Source: Alteromonas_E sp965248545 (GTDB lineage: Bacteria; Pseudomonadota; Gammaproteobacteria; Enterobacterales; Alteromonadaceae). Taken from it: a stretch of 64,000 bases of DNA. The stretch covers positions 3,720,001 through 3,784,000 of the forward strand of contig OZ252110.1 in the NCBI GenBank assembly GCA_965248545.1, written 5' to 3'. Below the pieces are notes generated by a model. It did no database searches, was not told the DNA's origin, and saw nothing but the letters and a program-made list of their open reading frames with translations. Shown one piece after another: positions 43,129 through 52,045 of the stretch. A program made the translations under genes and the position numbers. The first letter of the stretch is position 1. The number at the start of each line of letters is the position of its first letter.

Positions 43129-44406
43129 ATAGATATACTCTCCATTTTTAGCAAAGCATCTTGGGCTTTGGGCGAACAGAGTATGACTCTCATCTAGCTC
43201 ACGGTTCTCATTGTTTGCTAAATCATGAACCTCATTACTTTTAAATCGAATGAGCCCATTATTTCCATACTTACTGGCTATAATTTCTTCACCAATGACG
43301 TTTATGGCAGCGAAGTGAAATAGCTGCGAATTGTAACGTGCAAGTGCAGTTGGATATATGTGACTTGCAACCTCTAGGTGGGCAAATCCTAAACTTCCTC
43401 TTGCTATCACCAGTTGGTTATTAAAAAAGTATGTTTGAGAAGCGTTTATTAGATATAAACCTGTGATTCGAGATGCTTCACGAGGACTGCTCATTCTTAC
43501 AAATACAATGTCGCTAAAATAGGAGAAAATGTAACTATCTTCAGTAATCTGAAGAATGCCTTGTATCGACTCGACAGAGCCTTCTGGACGAAAATCAGGG
43601 TTCTCGACTACCATTAATTCATTTTGTTCTGTTGAAGATATGTCTGCAAAATAGAAACCTTTACCCAAGCGAGAAACCAATAGCCAGTGCTCTGTCACTT
43701 CAGCGGCACCAAAGTAATCACCATCAGGTGATTCAATTCGTCCTACTAAATCGTATTGTTCATCAAGGAGCTTTAGATGATAGATAACCGAGTAAGTTAC
43801 AACCCATATTGATATGTCGTTTGCGGCAATATTTCTGATAAAACCAATATCTTCGGGTAAATCGATTTTTGATATTAGAATAGGCGCGGAGGTCTGCGCC
43901 AAATCGAAAACATAGGTTGCTTTTTTTTGTATGCCGGCGGTAACGACAAGACGCTCGTTATGCACAGTATAATTAATCTGTAGATCGAAATTTGTTCTTT
44001 GAGGTGGAAAGGGGTTGTCAATTGCAGTCAGTTCTGTAGACGTTATATTGACATTGCCATTCGCCTCAACTTCGAACTCTAAAAAATGGCCTGTAAGTGT
44101 TACAACCGCTAATTTTTCATTTGATAGAGAAAAAATTTCAGCGTCGTTTGGTAGTCCAACATCTAAATCAAATGATTTATCAAATTCCCACTCACCATTT
44201 GTTTTTTTAAACAAATAAAAGTCTCTCGATACCTGACTATAACCAAGAATGAAACCATTGGATTCAGCAGCTTTATCGATCCCAGGTATACCAATGTCGA
44301 ACGCGAGGTTAATGTCCGCATCACTAAACTGTGAATACGAAAATACCGGTGAACTAAACAACCCGCTGGTGACATAGAAAATCAGAAAAGAGAGAAAAAA
44401 ACGCAT
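43126..44406 (-). CDS. 5' part of a split GlyGly-CTERM surface protein: signal peptide and beta-propeller-like region
   Basis: A 426-residue open frame from ATG 44406 (AAGGA upstream) with a clear signal peptide cleaved near PVFS. The rest is beta-rich, with recurrent short strands such as GFILGYSQV, LAVVTLTGHFLEF and WLLVSRLGKGFYFADIS that suggest a propeller of weakly conserved blades; no catalytic motif was found. It ends ...RCFAKNGEYIY-TGA, and the frame then continues for another 500 codons. Either a truncated secreted protein is made or the gene is a recent pseudogene. The gene is visibly A/T-richer than the core to its left. Confidence 0.72.
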   Translation of the reverse strand: MRFFLSFLIFYVTSGLFSSPVFSYSQFSDADINLAFDIGIPGIDKAAESNGFILGYSQVSRDFYLFKKTNGEWEFDKSFDLDVGLPNDAEIFSLSNEKLAVVTLTGHFLEFEVEANGNVNITSTELTAIDNPFPPQRTNFDLQINYTVHNERLVVTAGIQKKATYVFDLAQTSAPILISKIDLPEDIGFIRNIAANDISIWVVTYSVIYHLKLLDEQYDLVGRIESPDGDYFGAAEVTEHWLLVSRLGKGFYFADISSTEQNELMVVENPDFRPEGSVESIQGILQITEDSYIFSYFSDIVFVRMSSPREASRITGLYLINASQTYFFNNQLVIARGSLGFAHLEVASHIYPTALARYNSQLFHFAAINVIGEEIIASKYGNNGLIRFKSNEVHDLANNENRELDESHTLFAQSPRCFAKNGEYIY

Positions 44407-45025
44407 AAAAATCCTTTTTGAATTAGTGCTTTATCCATAGTTTACCAATAACACTCTCTCCGCCTTTTTAGCATAACATTAGTTTTTTGTAACATGAATT
44501 TTTTGTAGGTATTAATACAAGCTAGTATTTCAGAGTATGAATGAACCCTATGGACGTCCCTATAGTTTGTCTTGGCACGTATCGATTTAGCGGTACAAAA
44601 AATCCTCCATAACCTTAATTTGCAACTATTTCGCATATTGTATTTTTAAGCCCTAGAACTTTTCATACATTACTCAACCTGCAAACAACAGACGCTATAC
44701 GACCTCATACATAAAAGGTTTGGATAACTCAGCTTTGCCAAGAGCATTAAGCCTTTTCGCATGAATACTGACAAGTCGATAGTAAATAAAACCGATATCG
44801 ATTCAAAAGCGCATTGAGAAACCCTAACAATACTCACTTCTTGTTGCGGTTAAAAAAGCCGTTTTGGAACTCAAGAATCATACATAGCCCAACGTTTAGT
44901 CCTTCATCGGACCATAATGCCCGCCAGCTCGTATGAGATTTTTTGGAAAAAAATGAGGCTATAGCGACGCACCAGACAATCTATTCATCTCTCACCATTC
45001 GATGAGCTAGTGAAAATATGCAATA
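44407..45025. other. A/T-rich intergenic stretch without a supported gene
   Basis: About 620 bases separate the split surface-protein gene from the DUF2314-like gene. Open frames are short and lack start sites. On the minus strand a frame of about 45 codons (roughly 44834-44971) is open but has no ATG or ribosome site, so it could be a decayed gene end. No tandem repeat, insertion sequence or terminator was recognised. Confidence 0.5.
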
Positions 45026-46558
45026 TCATGCCACTTGAGCGTCACGGAAATACGTTATCTCTTCTTTGTACCTTTTCGGAAGCCTGCCGAATTTGGACTT
45101 GTAAATTTCATACGAGGCTAGACATGTAAAACCGCCTTGCACATAACCGTCCCCCTCATAAACCATCCAATCTACGATATTTTCTAGCGGTACTGTTTGT
45201 CGTATAAATAGTGGTTCAGCACAATCTTCAGCTCTTCTCTTGTGCAAAGAAACAATTAGACCTTCGTCTTTCTTGCCATGCGCAGTTACCCAGTATAGTT
45301 CTTCTTTCTCTCTTTCAATAACCGAGACTAGAACTGACACATCAAATTTCGCCTCATCTAGAGCGTCCAACATTCTACTAATCTGTGTTTTTGCTTTTAT
45401 CTCGGCCTCACGCCAAGTGTCGCTGTTTCTATCTATATCCATGTCTTCAATATCGGGCATAAGAATAAATCGACGGTTTGCCCAACGCCCTAAAAGGAAG
45501 AGAGCGATGGGAACAGCCAGCCACAACCATTTGGGTAGCTTTGACTTTTTTGTAACTGTATTAAAATAGAGTAGAAACAATCGAGGATGTAAATACCCCT
45601 CACTTAGTGCGCTAGAAAGTATACTCTCGGCCTCTAGTAACTGAAATGGTCCACCAATCTCAAGCAGCCCTTCTACCTTGTCCATCATTTGTGTATGAGA
45701 AAGCTCCTCAACTATGATTTCAATCCCAGCCGAATCATAGACTTCACGAATACTCTCTGATGATCTAATAGAATCGAGTACGGAACTCGTATTAGTCCCA
45801 CCTCCATCATAGTGGTTTTCCAAGATTTCTATCATACCGTATTGAAACTTATCATGGTTGCGAGGATAAAAATCTATGTTCGTCACCAGCCTACCTTCTC
45901 TCTCCAATATCGATAAAAGAAGCTGTAAGTCATTTAACGATATTCCCTCCGATACTCTTACGGAAAGTGTGAGACGAGCAGTGTTTTCGATCGGTTTGTA
46001 AAAAACATTGAATTGATTTTCAGAAATACCAAAGAAGTTCAGTGCTCGAATTATTTCGTCTGAAGATAGCAACGCTTCGTTTATCAGAATTGTTTCTGTT
46101 TGTTCAAAACCATCGCCAATGTTTAGGTCACCACTATTGGATTCGTATTTACTCGCAAAAGATGGCCAAGTGATTTTATAGTTGTGGAAAACATTCTCAG
46201 ATTGATGCCGGGTGTATGCTTTTATTTGCAGTAGATTACTTACGAACTCATTTGCATGATGAACATCAGGCCTGCCGACATGCACCGTCAAAACATTTGT
46301 TCCCTTTCTCAACCCTTGAGGTCTATAACCAATGCTCTGCACATTGTCTTCTGTTATCGGAACGACACCAAAAGATACAGACTCTCCAATGCTACCGTCA
46401 TAGTACAGCTGCATCTCCAACTGTGCCGAAGAATATGTCTGTGTAATAACATTGATACTTCTCACTGTTATTTTTGGTTGCTCGGCCAACAAGTTCCAAC
46501 TAAGCAGACCAATACTCAACAACAGCCAGAGTTTCAGGGAAATGCCCTTCATGCTCAT
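45026..46558 (-). CDS. Membrane protein with C-terminal DUF2314-like domain
   Basis: A 510-residue protein of unknown function. It has a signal peptide (cleaved near NLLAEQ), a long extracytoplasmic region of about 315 residues with no recognised motif, and a membrane helix at about residues 343-360 (PKWLWLAVPIALFLLG). The cytoplasmic C-terminus reads like DUF2314: ELYWVTAHGKKDEG, then NIVDWMVYEGDGYVQGGFT. ATG 46558 overlaps the stop of the TPR gene by one base; the ATG at 46552 is an alternative start. Together the pair suggests a membrane-spanning complex. Confidence 0.7.
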   Translation of the reverse strand: MSMKGISLKLWLLLSIGLLSWNLLAEQPKITVRSINVITQTYSSAQLEMQLYYDGSIGESVSFGVVPITEDNVQSIGYRPQGLRKGTNVLTVHVGRPDVHHANEFVSNLLQIKAYTRHQSENVFHNYKITWPSFASKYESNSGDLNIGDGFEQTETILINEALLSSDEIIRALNFFGISENQFNVFYKPIENTARLTLSVRVSEGISLNDLQLLLSILEREGRLVTNIDFYPRNHDKFQYGMIEILENHYDGGGTNTSSVLDSIRSSESIREVYDSAGIEIIVEELSHTQMMDKVEGLLEIGGPFQLLEAESILSSALSEGYLHPRLFLLYFNTVTKKSKLPKWLWLAVPIALFLLGRWANRRFILMPDIEDMDIDRNSDTWREAEIKAKTQISRMLDALDEAKFDVSVLVSVIEREKEELYWVTAHGKKDEGLIVSLHKRRAEDCAEPLFIRQTVPLENIVDWMVYEGDGYVQGGFTCLASYEIYKSKFGRLPKRYKEEITYFRDAQVA

Positions 46559-47538
46559 TACTCAAACGCGGCCGCATACCGTCGAAGCTGTTCGGCACAA
46601 GGCCTAGTATTCGAATACTTCCCAGAAAATTCGATCAGATAATTCACATCGGGTAGAAGATAGAGCGCATTTTCCAGCAGTTGAACTGAACCTTCATCCT
46701 GCACCGCGTCACTTGTAGCCCATTTTGTGCAATAAGCAATAGATAATGTGCGTCGTGCATGTCCATAATTCATTAGGCTAAGGGCCTTTTCTGCTTTGGT
46801 GATGGCAGCATCAATATCACCGAAATTAAACAGTAATCTACTGGCATAGTTGCCCCACGCCCATGCAGAGTCAGATTCTAGTAGTAACTTGTCGTCATAC
46901 AGCTTTCTAGCCTTTGCGAGATTTCCTTGATTTAGGTAGATATTCGCTAGGCCTGTCATCGATGAAGATCTAGCCTTGATATTTTTAGTGTCGCTATCGA
47001 TGACGGCCAAGTAATGGGGAATAGCCATAGTCTTATTACCGATTTTTTCATAATAGTCCGCCCAACTAGCGTCTAACCAAGGAGATGTTGTACCTAACTT
47101 TTCTGCGGTATGGAGGGCCTGTTTGACATGAGAAAACTTGCGTTGCTTGGTATAAAGATGCGCCAATAACACATAAGCATCTGCATAGTCTGGGGCTAGT
47201 CTAATCGAATGTTTGATGGCAGCTTCAGCCGATGCAAGCACGCCTGCTTGATCAGTTTTTTTACTACCAGAGCTTTTCATAATCAGGAGCCTTCCAAACT
47301 CTCTATAAGCCGGCGCAAACATATCATCTTTCTTAATGATGTTATCAAGTACGTCATTTGCTAAAGATAGCTTTTGCCTCTCACCTCTCCAGGAATTCAG
47401 GAGCTCATACGCTCGAACATATTCAGCGAATAATGCTGGATTTTGTTTTTGGTATCGTTTGACGGTGTCGGAATCAAGAACATCCGCACTCGAAATGGAA
47501 GAGATGGTAAATAGCAATAGTGTGATAATGTATTTCAT
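46558..47538 (-). CDS. Exported TPR-repeat protein
   Basis: A 326-residue protein with a signal peptide (cleaved near SISSAD) and TPR-like helical repeats from about residue 60 to 270 (AIKHSIRLAPDYADAYVLLAHLY; GLANIYLNQGNLAKARKLY; DIDAAITKAEKALSLM, split here by variable spacers). It is probably a periplasmic protein-protein adaptor. Its stop overlaps the start of the DUF2314-like gene, so they are co-translated. Two cysteines near the C-terminus may form a disulfide. Function unknown. Confidence 0.78.
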   Translation of the reverse strand: MKYIITLLLFTISSISSADVLDSDTVKRYQKQNPALFAEYVRAYELLNSWRGERQKLSLANDVLDNIIKKDDMFAPAYREFGRLLIMKSSGSKKTDQAGVLASAEAAIKHSIRLAPDYADAYVLLAHLYTKQRKFSHVKQALHTAEKLGTTSPWLDASWADYYEKIGNKTMAIPHYLAVIDSDTKNIKARSSSMTGLANIYLNQGNLAKARKLYDDKLLLESDSAWAWGNYASRLLFNFGDIDAAITKAEKALSLMNYGHARRTLSIAYCTKWATSDAVQDEGSVQLLENALYLLPDVNYLIEFSGKYSNTRPCAEQLRRYAAAFE

Positions 47539-47795
47539 AATAATCCCTCATTAAATTTCCTATTTGCTGAGTATTAACTCATTGGTTTCAGTCTACTTCT
47601 CGGTCTCCGTATTTTTGTTATCTAGTATTGTCGCCTGTTATAAAAACCTAGACCAATCTTTCAGGTCAACTACACAAATATTATCTGAGTATTAAGCTGA
47701 TTGTGCGGTTTATAATATTTGTAGTCACGCTGAAGAAAATGTCAGATACTTCTTGAATATGCTTGCAATACGTACCCCAAAATACAGTTTTGGAT

Positions 47796-48155
47796 CTACT
47801 TTCCTGTACCAACAAACCCCACCATACGAGCGATAAACTCTCCATCTTTTTCAACAAAATACTGGCCAAGCTGAGTTTGTTCCCCGCCATCCGGACCATT
47901 ACCACTGAAAGCAACGGTTACTCGAGATACACCACCTATGATGTCGCTTTTGATTACTCTTGCAGTCCACCCCGGTGCATTTGCGCTAAACATGCCCACA
48001 TAATCATTTAACGCTGTAATGCCACGCACAGACTCAGGTGTTCTTGGGTCATCGTACTGTACATCGGTTGTGACAGAACTTTTTATTTTGTTCATTCGAA
48101 GCGCCGCATCAACGATTTCCCATGCGTCGAAAAAATTCGAAATGCTATCAGACAT
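47796..48155 (-). CDS. NTF2-like / SnoaL-like small protein
   Basis: A 119-residue protein from ATG 48155 with GGAG in a good position; the frame stays open to a TTG at 48191, which I reject. The sequence has the look of the NTF2-like fold of polyketide cyclases and nuclear transport factor 2 relatives: a helical start (FFDAWEIVDAALRMNKI), a middle turn (GITALNDYVGMFSANAPGW) and paired strands ending EFIARMVGFV. A ligand-binding or catalytic role cannot be chosen. It is 122 bases beyond the GH25 gene, perhaps the last gene of that operon. Confidence 0.65.
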   Translation of the reverse strand: MSDSISNFFDAWEIVDAALRMNKIKSSVTTDVQYDDPRTPESVRGITALNDYVGMFSANAPGWTARVIKSDIIGGVSRVTVAFSGNGPDGGEQTQLGQYFVEKDGEFIARMVGFVGTGK

Positions 48156-48277
48156 ACCCTCTCCTAGTTTTAAGATAAACGCATACGCCAAGTAAACGTA
48201 CAGTGACGTGACGGCATAATCAAGGAACGCCAGCGCGATGCATAAGAAGCTGTTGGCGTCCTAGAAAAACCAAGCAA

Positions 48278-49642
48278 TCACTTATCCTTATTAGGCTGAC
48301 CTATACCACCAGACAAAGTCGCCTTGTAACGGTCAAAATCTGCTCCTCGACCATTCAACTGATATTGTCCGGTTTTTTGCCAAATTCGATAACCATTTTT
48401 TTGCCATACATCTGGAAGTCTTGGCTCATCCATTTTTGTATAATCTGCCAGCCACAGCGGATAACGCGAAAATTTCGGATGCGTGATATTGTTTTGTGCA
48501 AAGCCATAGCTGGAATAAATCATTGGTATTTGTCCGGATATAGATTCTAGGTGTGTTAGAAACTGCATTAAGGACAGCTGTAAACTTAAATCATCGACCT
48601 TATCACCGATATTGGCTCTCTCAATATCGACAATTGGTGGAAATGCCATATCCAGTTTACTCACAGTCTTCCAATAGTTAATTGCCTGCTCGGTGGCATC
48701 GTCGCCCAACAAAAAGCGATGATAGGCCCCTTTATTAAGGTTCTTATGTTGTAGAGCAAACCAAATTTTTTGAAAGTGCGCATCTTGGATACCTTTACCT
48801 TCGGAGGCTTTAACCATAACAAAATCAACAATATCTAAAACGTCGGGGGTATTGAGGATATTGCCGTTCCAACGGGCCAAATCAATCCCCCTTGGCAATG
48901 GGTCCTGTGGCGAAGAAAGAACGTTAGCTCCTTTGCTCTTATCGGTTAAATTGGCAAATTGCGGCTTGAGCGCTTGGAGCTCGTTGTACATCAAAAAAGA
49001 AAAGGCAATAAGCATGAACAATGATGCAATACTGACTAGCAAACCGGCCAAGCCAAGTTTATTCGTATTCGGGCCGATATGTTGGGCTGAAGACGCCGGT
49101 AGATTTGTATCATCTTTGTCCAAGTCAGCCAGTCGGTCAGAACAACATATGTAACCCATGGTGTTTTGATACAAGAGTTCATATGTGCCGTTTTTGAGTT
49201 CGACACCTTGATACACAATGTTATCGCTTGAGTCTTTAATATCTTCCGGTCGGTTGGAATACAAACCTTGTTCATTAAGTATAATTTTGTTGTTTTCTAC
49301 TCTTGGGTTGGTGAACACATCACCCAAGCAAATTAATTGAGGAGGCGGTTGGTGTTCTTCTCTGTATAGCGTGATATAGCCGTTATGGCTGAGGTAATTA
49401 AGGAATGCCATCAACTCCAGCAATGCCTTTAAAGCTTGTTCACGGGCTGCGCTATCGCCATAAGTACCGACTTTAAGAAAAAACATGGCATAGCTTTCAG
49501 AGCGCTGTAAAATCAAACAATAACCATTTTGTTGACTAAAGAAATGCTCCTCTAACATGTCTTTTATGTTTATTACACTGTCACTTTGTTGCGCTAGTAA
49601 CCAGTGAATGACTTGTCTTTCAGTGTGGCTGAGTTTTTTCAT
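48278..49642 (-). CDS. Membrane-tethered GH25 muramidase with cytoplasmic N-terminal domain
   Basis: A 454-residue protein with an unusual build. There is no N-terminal signal; residues 1-190 are soluble and unrecognised, a single membrane helix covers about 197-219, and a GH25 lysozyme domain occupies about 250-445. GH25 motifs are GIDLARWNG (Asp254), FVMVKASEG, AYHRFLL and PIVDIE (Asp339, Glu341). Topology would place the muramidase in the periplasm and the N-terminal domain inside the cell, as for a signal-gated lysozyme. It follows the small membrane protein gene by eight bases. Confidence 0.8.
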   Translation of the reverse strand: MKKLSHTERQVIHWLLAQQSDSVINIKDMLEEHFFSQQNGYCLILQRSESYAMFFLKVGTYGDSAAREQALKALLELMAFLNYLSHNGYITLYREEHQPPPQLICLGDVFTNPRVENNKIILNEQGLYSNRPEDIKDSSDNIVYQGVELKNGTYELLYQNTMGYICCSDRLADLDKDDTNLPASSAQHIGPNTNKLGLAGLLVSIASLFMLIAFSFLMYNELQALKPQFANLTDKSKGANVLSSPQDPLPRGIDLARWNGNILNTPDVLDIVDFVMVKASEGKGIQDAHFQKIWFALQHKNLNKGAYHRFLLGDDATEQAINYWKTVSKLDMAFPPIVDIERANIGDKVDDLSLQLSLMQFLTHLESISGQIPMIYSSYGFAQNNITHPKFSRYPLWLADYTKMDEPRLPDVWQKNGYRIWQKTGQYQLNGRGADFDRYKATLSGGIGQPNKDK

Positions 49643-49650
49643 GGTACACC

Positions 49651-49935
49651 CTAATAAAGCAAGAACATCATTAGGCTAGACGCCAATAAAAAGCCTAATC
49701 CAGTCACAAATCCTGCGTATGTCAATGTACCGAGCTGTTGGGATTTAAACTTTGTATTTGCGCAAGCGCCCATTGCAGCAGCAAGAAAAATGAAATTGGT
49801 CACAGTAAAGAGCTCATCTGCGACGTACTTATCGTGTTTGTCATTTACAACAAATAGGCTGATCACGGTCAAACACAGTGCTGATCCTGCTAGAGACAAC
49901 TCAATTAACTTGTCTTGTAAATTATTTGAAGACAT
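49651..49935 (-). CDS. Small membrane protein with three predicted helices
   Basis: A 94-residue protein from ATG 49935, chosen over the ATG at 49959 because AAGGAG lies eight bases upstream of the former. Hydrophobic segments are at about residues 14-32, 44-58 and 70-90. It sits eight bases before the GH25 gene, and size and context recall holin-like partners of lysozymes, but no holin family motif is recognisable. Function unknown. Confidence 0.68.
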   Translation of the reverse strand: MSSNNLQDKLIELSLAGSALCLTVISLFVVNDKHDKYVADELFTVTNFIFLAAAMGACANTKFKSQQLGTLTYAGFVTGLGFLLASSLMMFLLY

Positions 49936-49959
49936 GCGTGGATCTCCTTGATAAAGCAT

Positions 49960-49988
49960 TTAAAAGCAGGTCTATTCAAGACCTGCTT
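49960..49988 (-). terminator. Hairpin inside the operon, after the His-Cys protein gene
   Basis: A perfect 10-bp stem (49964-49973 with 49979-49988) and 5-base loop are followed on the minus strand by a short T run (TTTTAAA). It may partly terminate transcription, giving more mRNA for the two upstream genes than for the membrane protein and GH25 genes. Confidence 0.7.
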
Positions 49989-50000
49989 CGCATGCGCAAG

Positions 50001-50489
50001 TTAAAAATTAACCTGCTTTCCGGTTAGTTCCGCATTACCATCCAGTTTGTCTGGAGTCGGAAATGGATGAGTCACACCGATACTTTTGTTGTAGCCGTAT
50101 ACCCAGACTCCATTTAACTTTTCCAGTTTTTCCAGCGACACAACCAAATGAGCTGCGAAATCAGACACAGAATCGGCGCAGACTTCCATTAAAACGGGCC
50201 CTTTATAATCTGGCACCAATCCACCCAGAAGCTCGGCGAGTTGCGCATGGGTCCAACACCAATCAGCCGCTCCGACGCCTTCATCTCCCACCTCCTCATC
50301 GTTGCCGTGTCCGGTTATTGCCAGGGGTTCATTACTTTTCACCAGCTTAAGTAATTGTGCCATTTGGCTATTTGCTTCACCTTGGTTGGCGACAGATAGT
50401 ATTTTTATCGCGCCCCAATTTGCTGCGCCAGAATCTTCGCTGTTTACCCAGTCAATGATTGACTGGTCTTTAGTGATTACGATTAACAT
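50001..50489 (-). CDS. Small His-Cys protein, possible clan CD (caspase-like) peptidase
   Basis: A 162-residue protein with no signal peptide. A hydrophobic run followed by His-Gly (PLAITGHGND, His61) and a second hydrophobic run followed by Cys (GPVLMEVCADS, Cys104) match in type and order the catalytic dyad layout of clan CD peptidases (caspases, CHAT, C80). The fold order strand-HG-helix-strand-C is also compatible. No database check was possible, and the spacing is short, so the assignment is tentative. It is the second gene of a minus-strand operon, facing a STAND-type regulator. Confidence 0.6.
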   Translation of the reverse strand: MLIVITKDQSIIDWVNSEDSGAANWGAIKILSVANQGEANSQMAQLLKLVKSNEPLAITGHGNDEEVGDEGVGAADWCWTHAQLAELLGGLVPDYKGPVLMEVCADSVSDFAAHLVVSLEKLEKLNGVWVYGYNKSIGVTHPFPTPDKLDGNAELTGKQVNF

Positions 50490-50554
50490 ATTGAAAACCT
50501 CGATGAATCAGGCTTTGACCCGCGGACTACAGGGCGAGTCAAAACACTGTGTTA

Positions 50555-52045
50555 TTAACTCGCTTGATCGCCTTGACTACCTGCACCACCCTCTGCGCTA
50601 GAATCGTCTACGCTACCCGCTTTGTTGAAGTCGTTCGGATAATACTTAGCTAACCAGGAACGACAAATCTGCGATTGAGTAATGGGCTTGAGATAATAGT
50701 TAATCGGCACGCCAACGTTATCGCCACCTTGAACACATCGATTGACGTAATCCTCCAGTGCAGTCATCACCGAATTGGTATCGATGATTTTATTGGCCCC
50801 GTCGTCAATATCAGAAACGCTGCTTAGCGCCGCTTCAATTTTCGAGTTTTGCAAGGTGATCATTTGTTGCCCAGTTCGAGCAGCATCAGCTGATTGGGAA
50901 ACCGTATTGTTCTCGCTGGCCGTTGCACCTTGAAGGGTTGCCAAACTTTGCATTTCTTTAGCAGGATCGAAATCCGTAAAGCTTTTAACCGCCATAGCAA
51001 CTTGATTGGATTTAATCGACGGAATAATCCCCATGGTGATCAAAGTACAATGTGATGTCACATTTTGAGTGCTGAGTAGATTTTTTGCACTGTCAGAAAA
51101 ACTGGCACTGACACCGAATCCACCGGTGCCTGACGCAAACCAGCCACCAATTTTAAAGGTCTCCTGCATGGACGCGGCAACCGATTCCATTCGCTGTGTA
51201 GATGAAGAATCGGTCGTGTTAAGTACGTGCACCATAGCCACAAATGACGAACCATAGGTTGCACCGGATAATAACGTAATTGATTTGTCATCCTTTGTTT
51301 GTTGCTGTGCTTCAATTTTTGCGATGGAGGCCGGATCATTGGTCTTAATCATATTGTCCGGATATAGCGTGTTCCACGCGTTAACTGCCTTGTCCACATC
51401 AAGAATAAAGGGTGCAAAAATTTGCGCATTTTTGTGCGTACAGCTGATACTCACCACCAAGGTACCCGCAATACTGTGCCTTGAATGCTGGCTATTCATC
51501 TGTGCCTGAGCAGACGCTTGAGCCTGGCTAGACTGTTTTTCGCCAAAATAGCTTAGAGACTCACTCACAAATGAAGCCACTGTTGCAGCATGACTTGAAG
51601 AGGACTGCTGATTCTGATCAAACGAAAAGTATTGGCAATTCATTTGCAGTGAATCAGCTGAAATTGGCATCTTCGACAATTTGCTGCGGTTGTAATCAAT
51701 CGGGCTCTCTACTTCGCTGTGAACCGCAACAATTTTTGCGCGCAGCGGTTGTATTGCTTTCTCTGCGTCTAATTTAGCTTGACCATATTTACTGGCAGCT
51801 TGTGCTAACTGTTTGCCAATGTCTTGGGATTCTTTAATCACATCAGTTGTGTCAATGCCCATACCAGTCAATTCATTAACTGTCATATCAATACTGCGTT
51901 TCAATGTTATTAACGAATTCATATCAGATTCAGCTGCATCTGCGGGGGCTTGGGCTTGAGCGATAGCTTCAACATTAGTTAAGGCTTCCTGTGACAGGAT
52001 GTTCCCCAAAACTAGGGACGGGTCGTACGGGATGGTGGAAGGCAT
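50555..52045 (-). CDS. Unknown 496-residue protein, first gene of the operon
   Basis: I do not recognise this protein. It has no signal peptide or membrane helix. Residues 20-130 are helical and Ala/Gln-rich, and a Ser/Gln/Ala low-complexity segment lies at about 160-190. A beta-rich core around 255-350 (ITLLSGATYGSSFVAMVHVL, then GGWFASGTGGFGVSASFS) is vaguely like cores of pore-forming proteins, but that is only an impression. The tail is Gly/Ser/Asp-rich. ATG 52045 has AGGAG upstream. It heads the operon and is divergent from the STAND regulator. Confidence 0.7.
   Translation of the reverse strand: MPSTIPYDPSLVLGNILSQEALTNVEAIAQAQAPADAAESDMNSLITLKRSIDMTVNELTGMGIDTTDVIKESQDIGKQLAQAASKYGQAKLDAEKAIQPLRAKIVAVHSEVESPIDYNRSKLSKMPISADSLQMNCQYFSFDQNQQSSSSHAATVASFVSESLSYFGEKQSSQAQASAQAQMNSQHSRHSIAGTLVVSISCTHKNAQIFAPFILDVDKAVNAWNTLYPDNMIKTNDPASIAKIEAQQQTKDDKSITLLSGATYGSSFVAMVHVLNTTDSSSTQRMESVAASMQETFKIGGWFASGTGGFGVSASFSDSAKNLLSTQNVTSHCTLITMGIIPSIKSNQVAMAVKSFTDFDPAKEMQSLATLQGATASENNTVSQSADAARTGQQMITLQNSKIEAALSSVSDIDDGANKIIDTNSVMTALEDYVNRCVQGGDNVGVPINYYLKPITQSQICRSWLAKYYPNDFNKAGSVDDSSAEGGAGSQGDQAS

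Noticed and set aside
44442..44636. 64-codon minus-strand open frame in the intergenic region
   Set aside because: No start signal and an unlikely composition; it overlaps the presumed leader of the split surface-protein gene.
44834..44971. GTTGGGC/GCCCAAC-like sequence as an integron attC site
   Set aside because: Only one core-like heptamer was seen; the complementary partner at the expected distance is missing and no integrase is present.
47681..47914. 77-codon minus-strand open frame
   Set aside because: It overlaps the end of the NTF2-like gene in another frame, lacks a ribosome site and has no recognisable features.
49642..49651. Prophage remnant suggested by the GH25 and small membrane protein genes
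   Set aside because: No integrase, capsid, tail, portal or terminase genes or attachment repeats were seen nearby, and the muramidase is membrane-tethered rather than a free endolysin.
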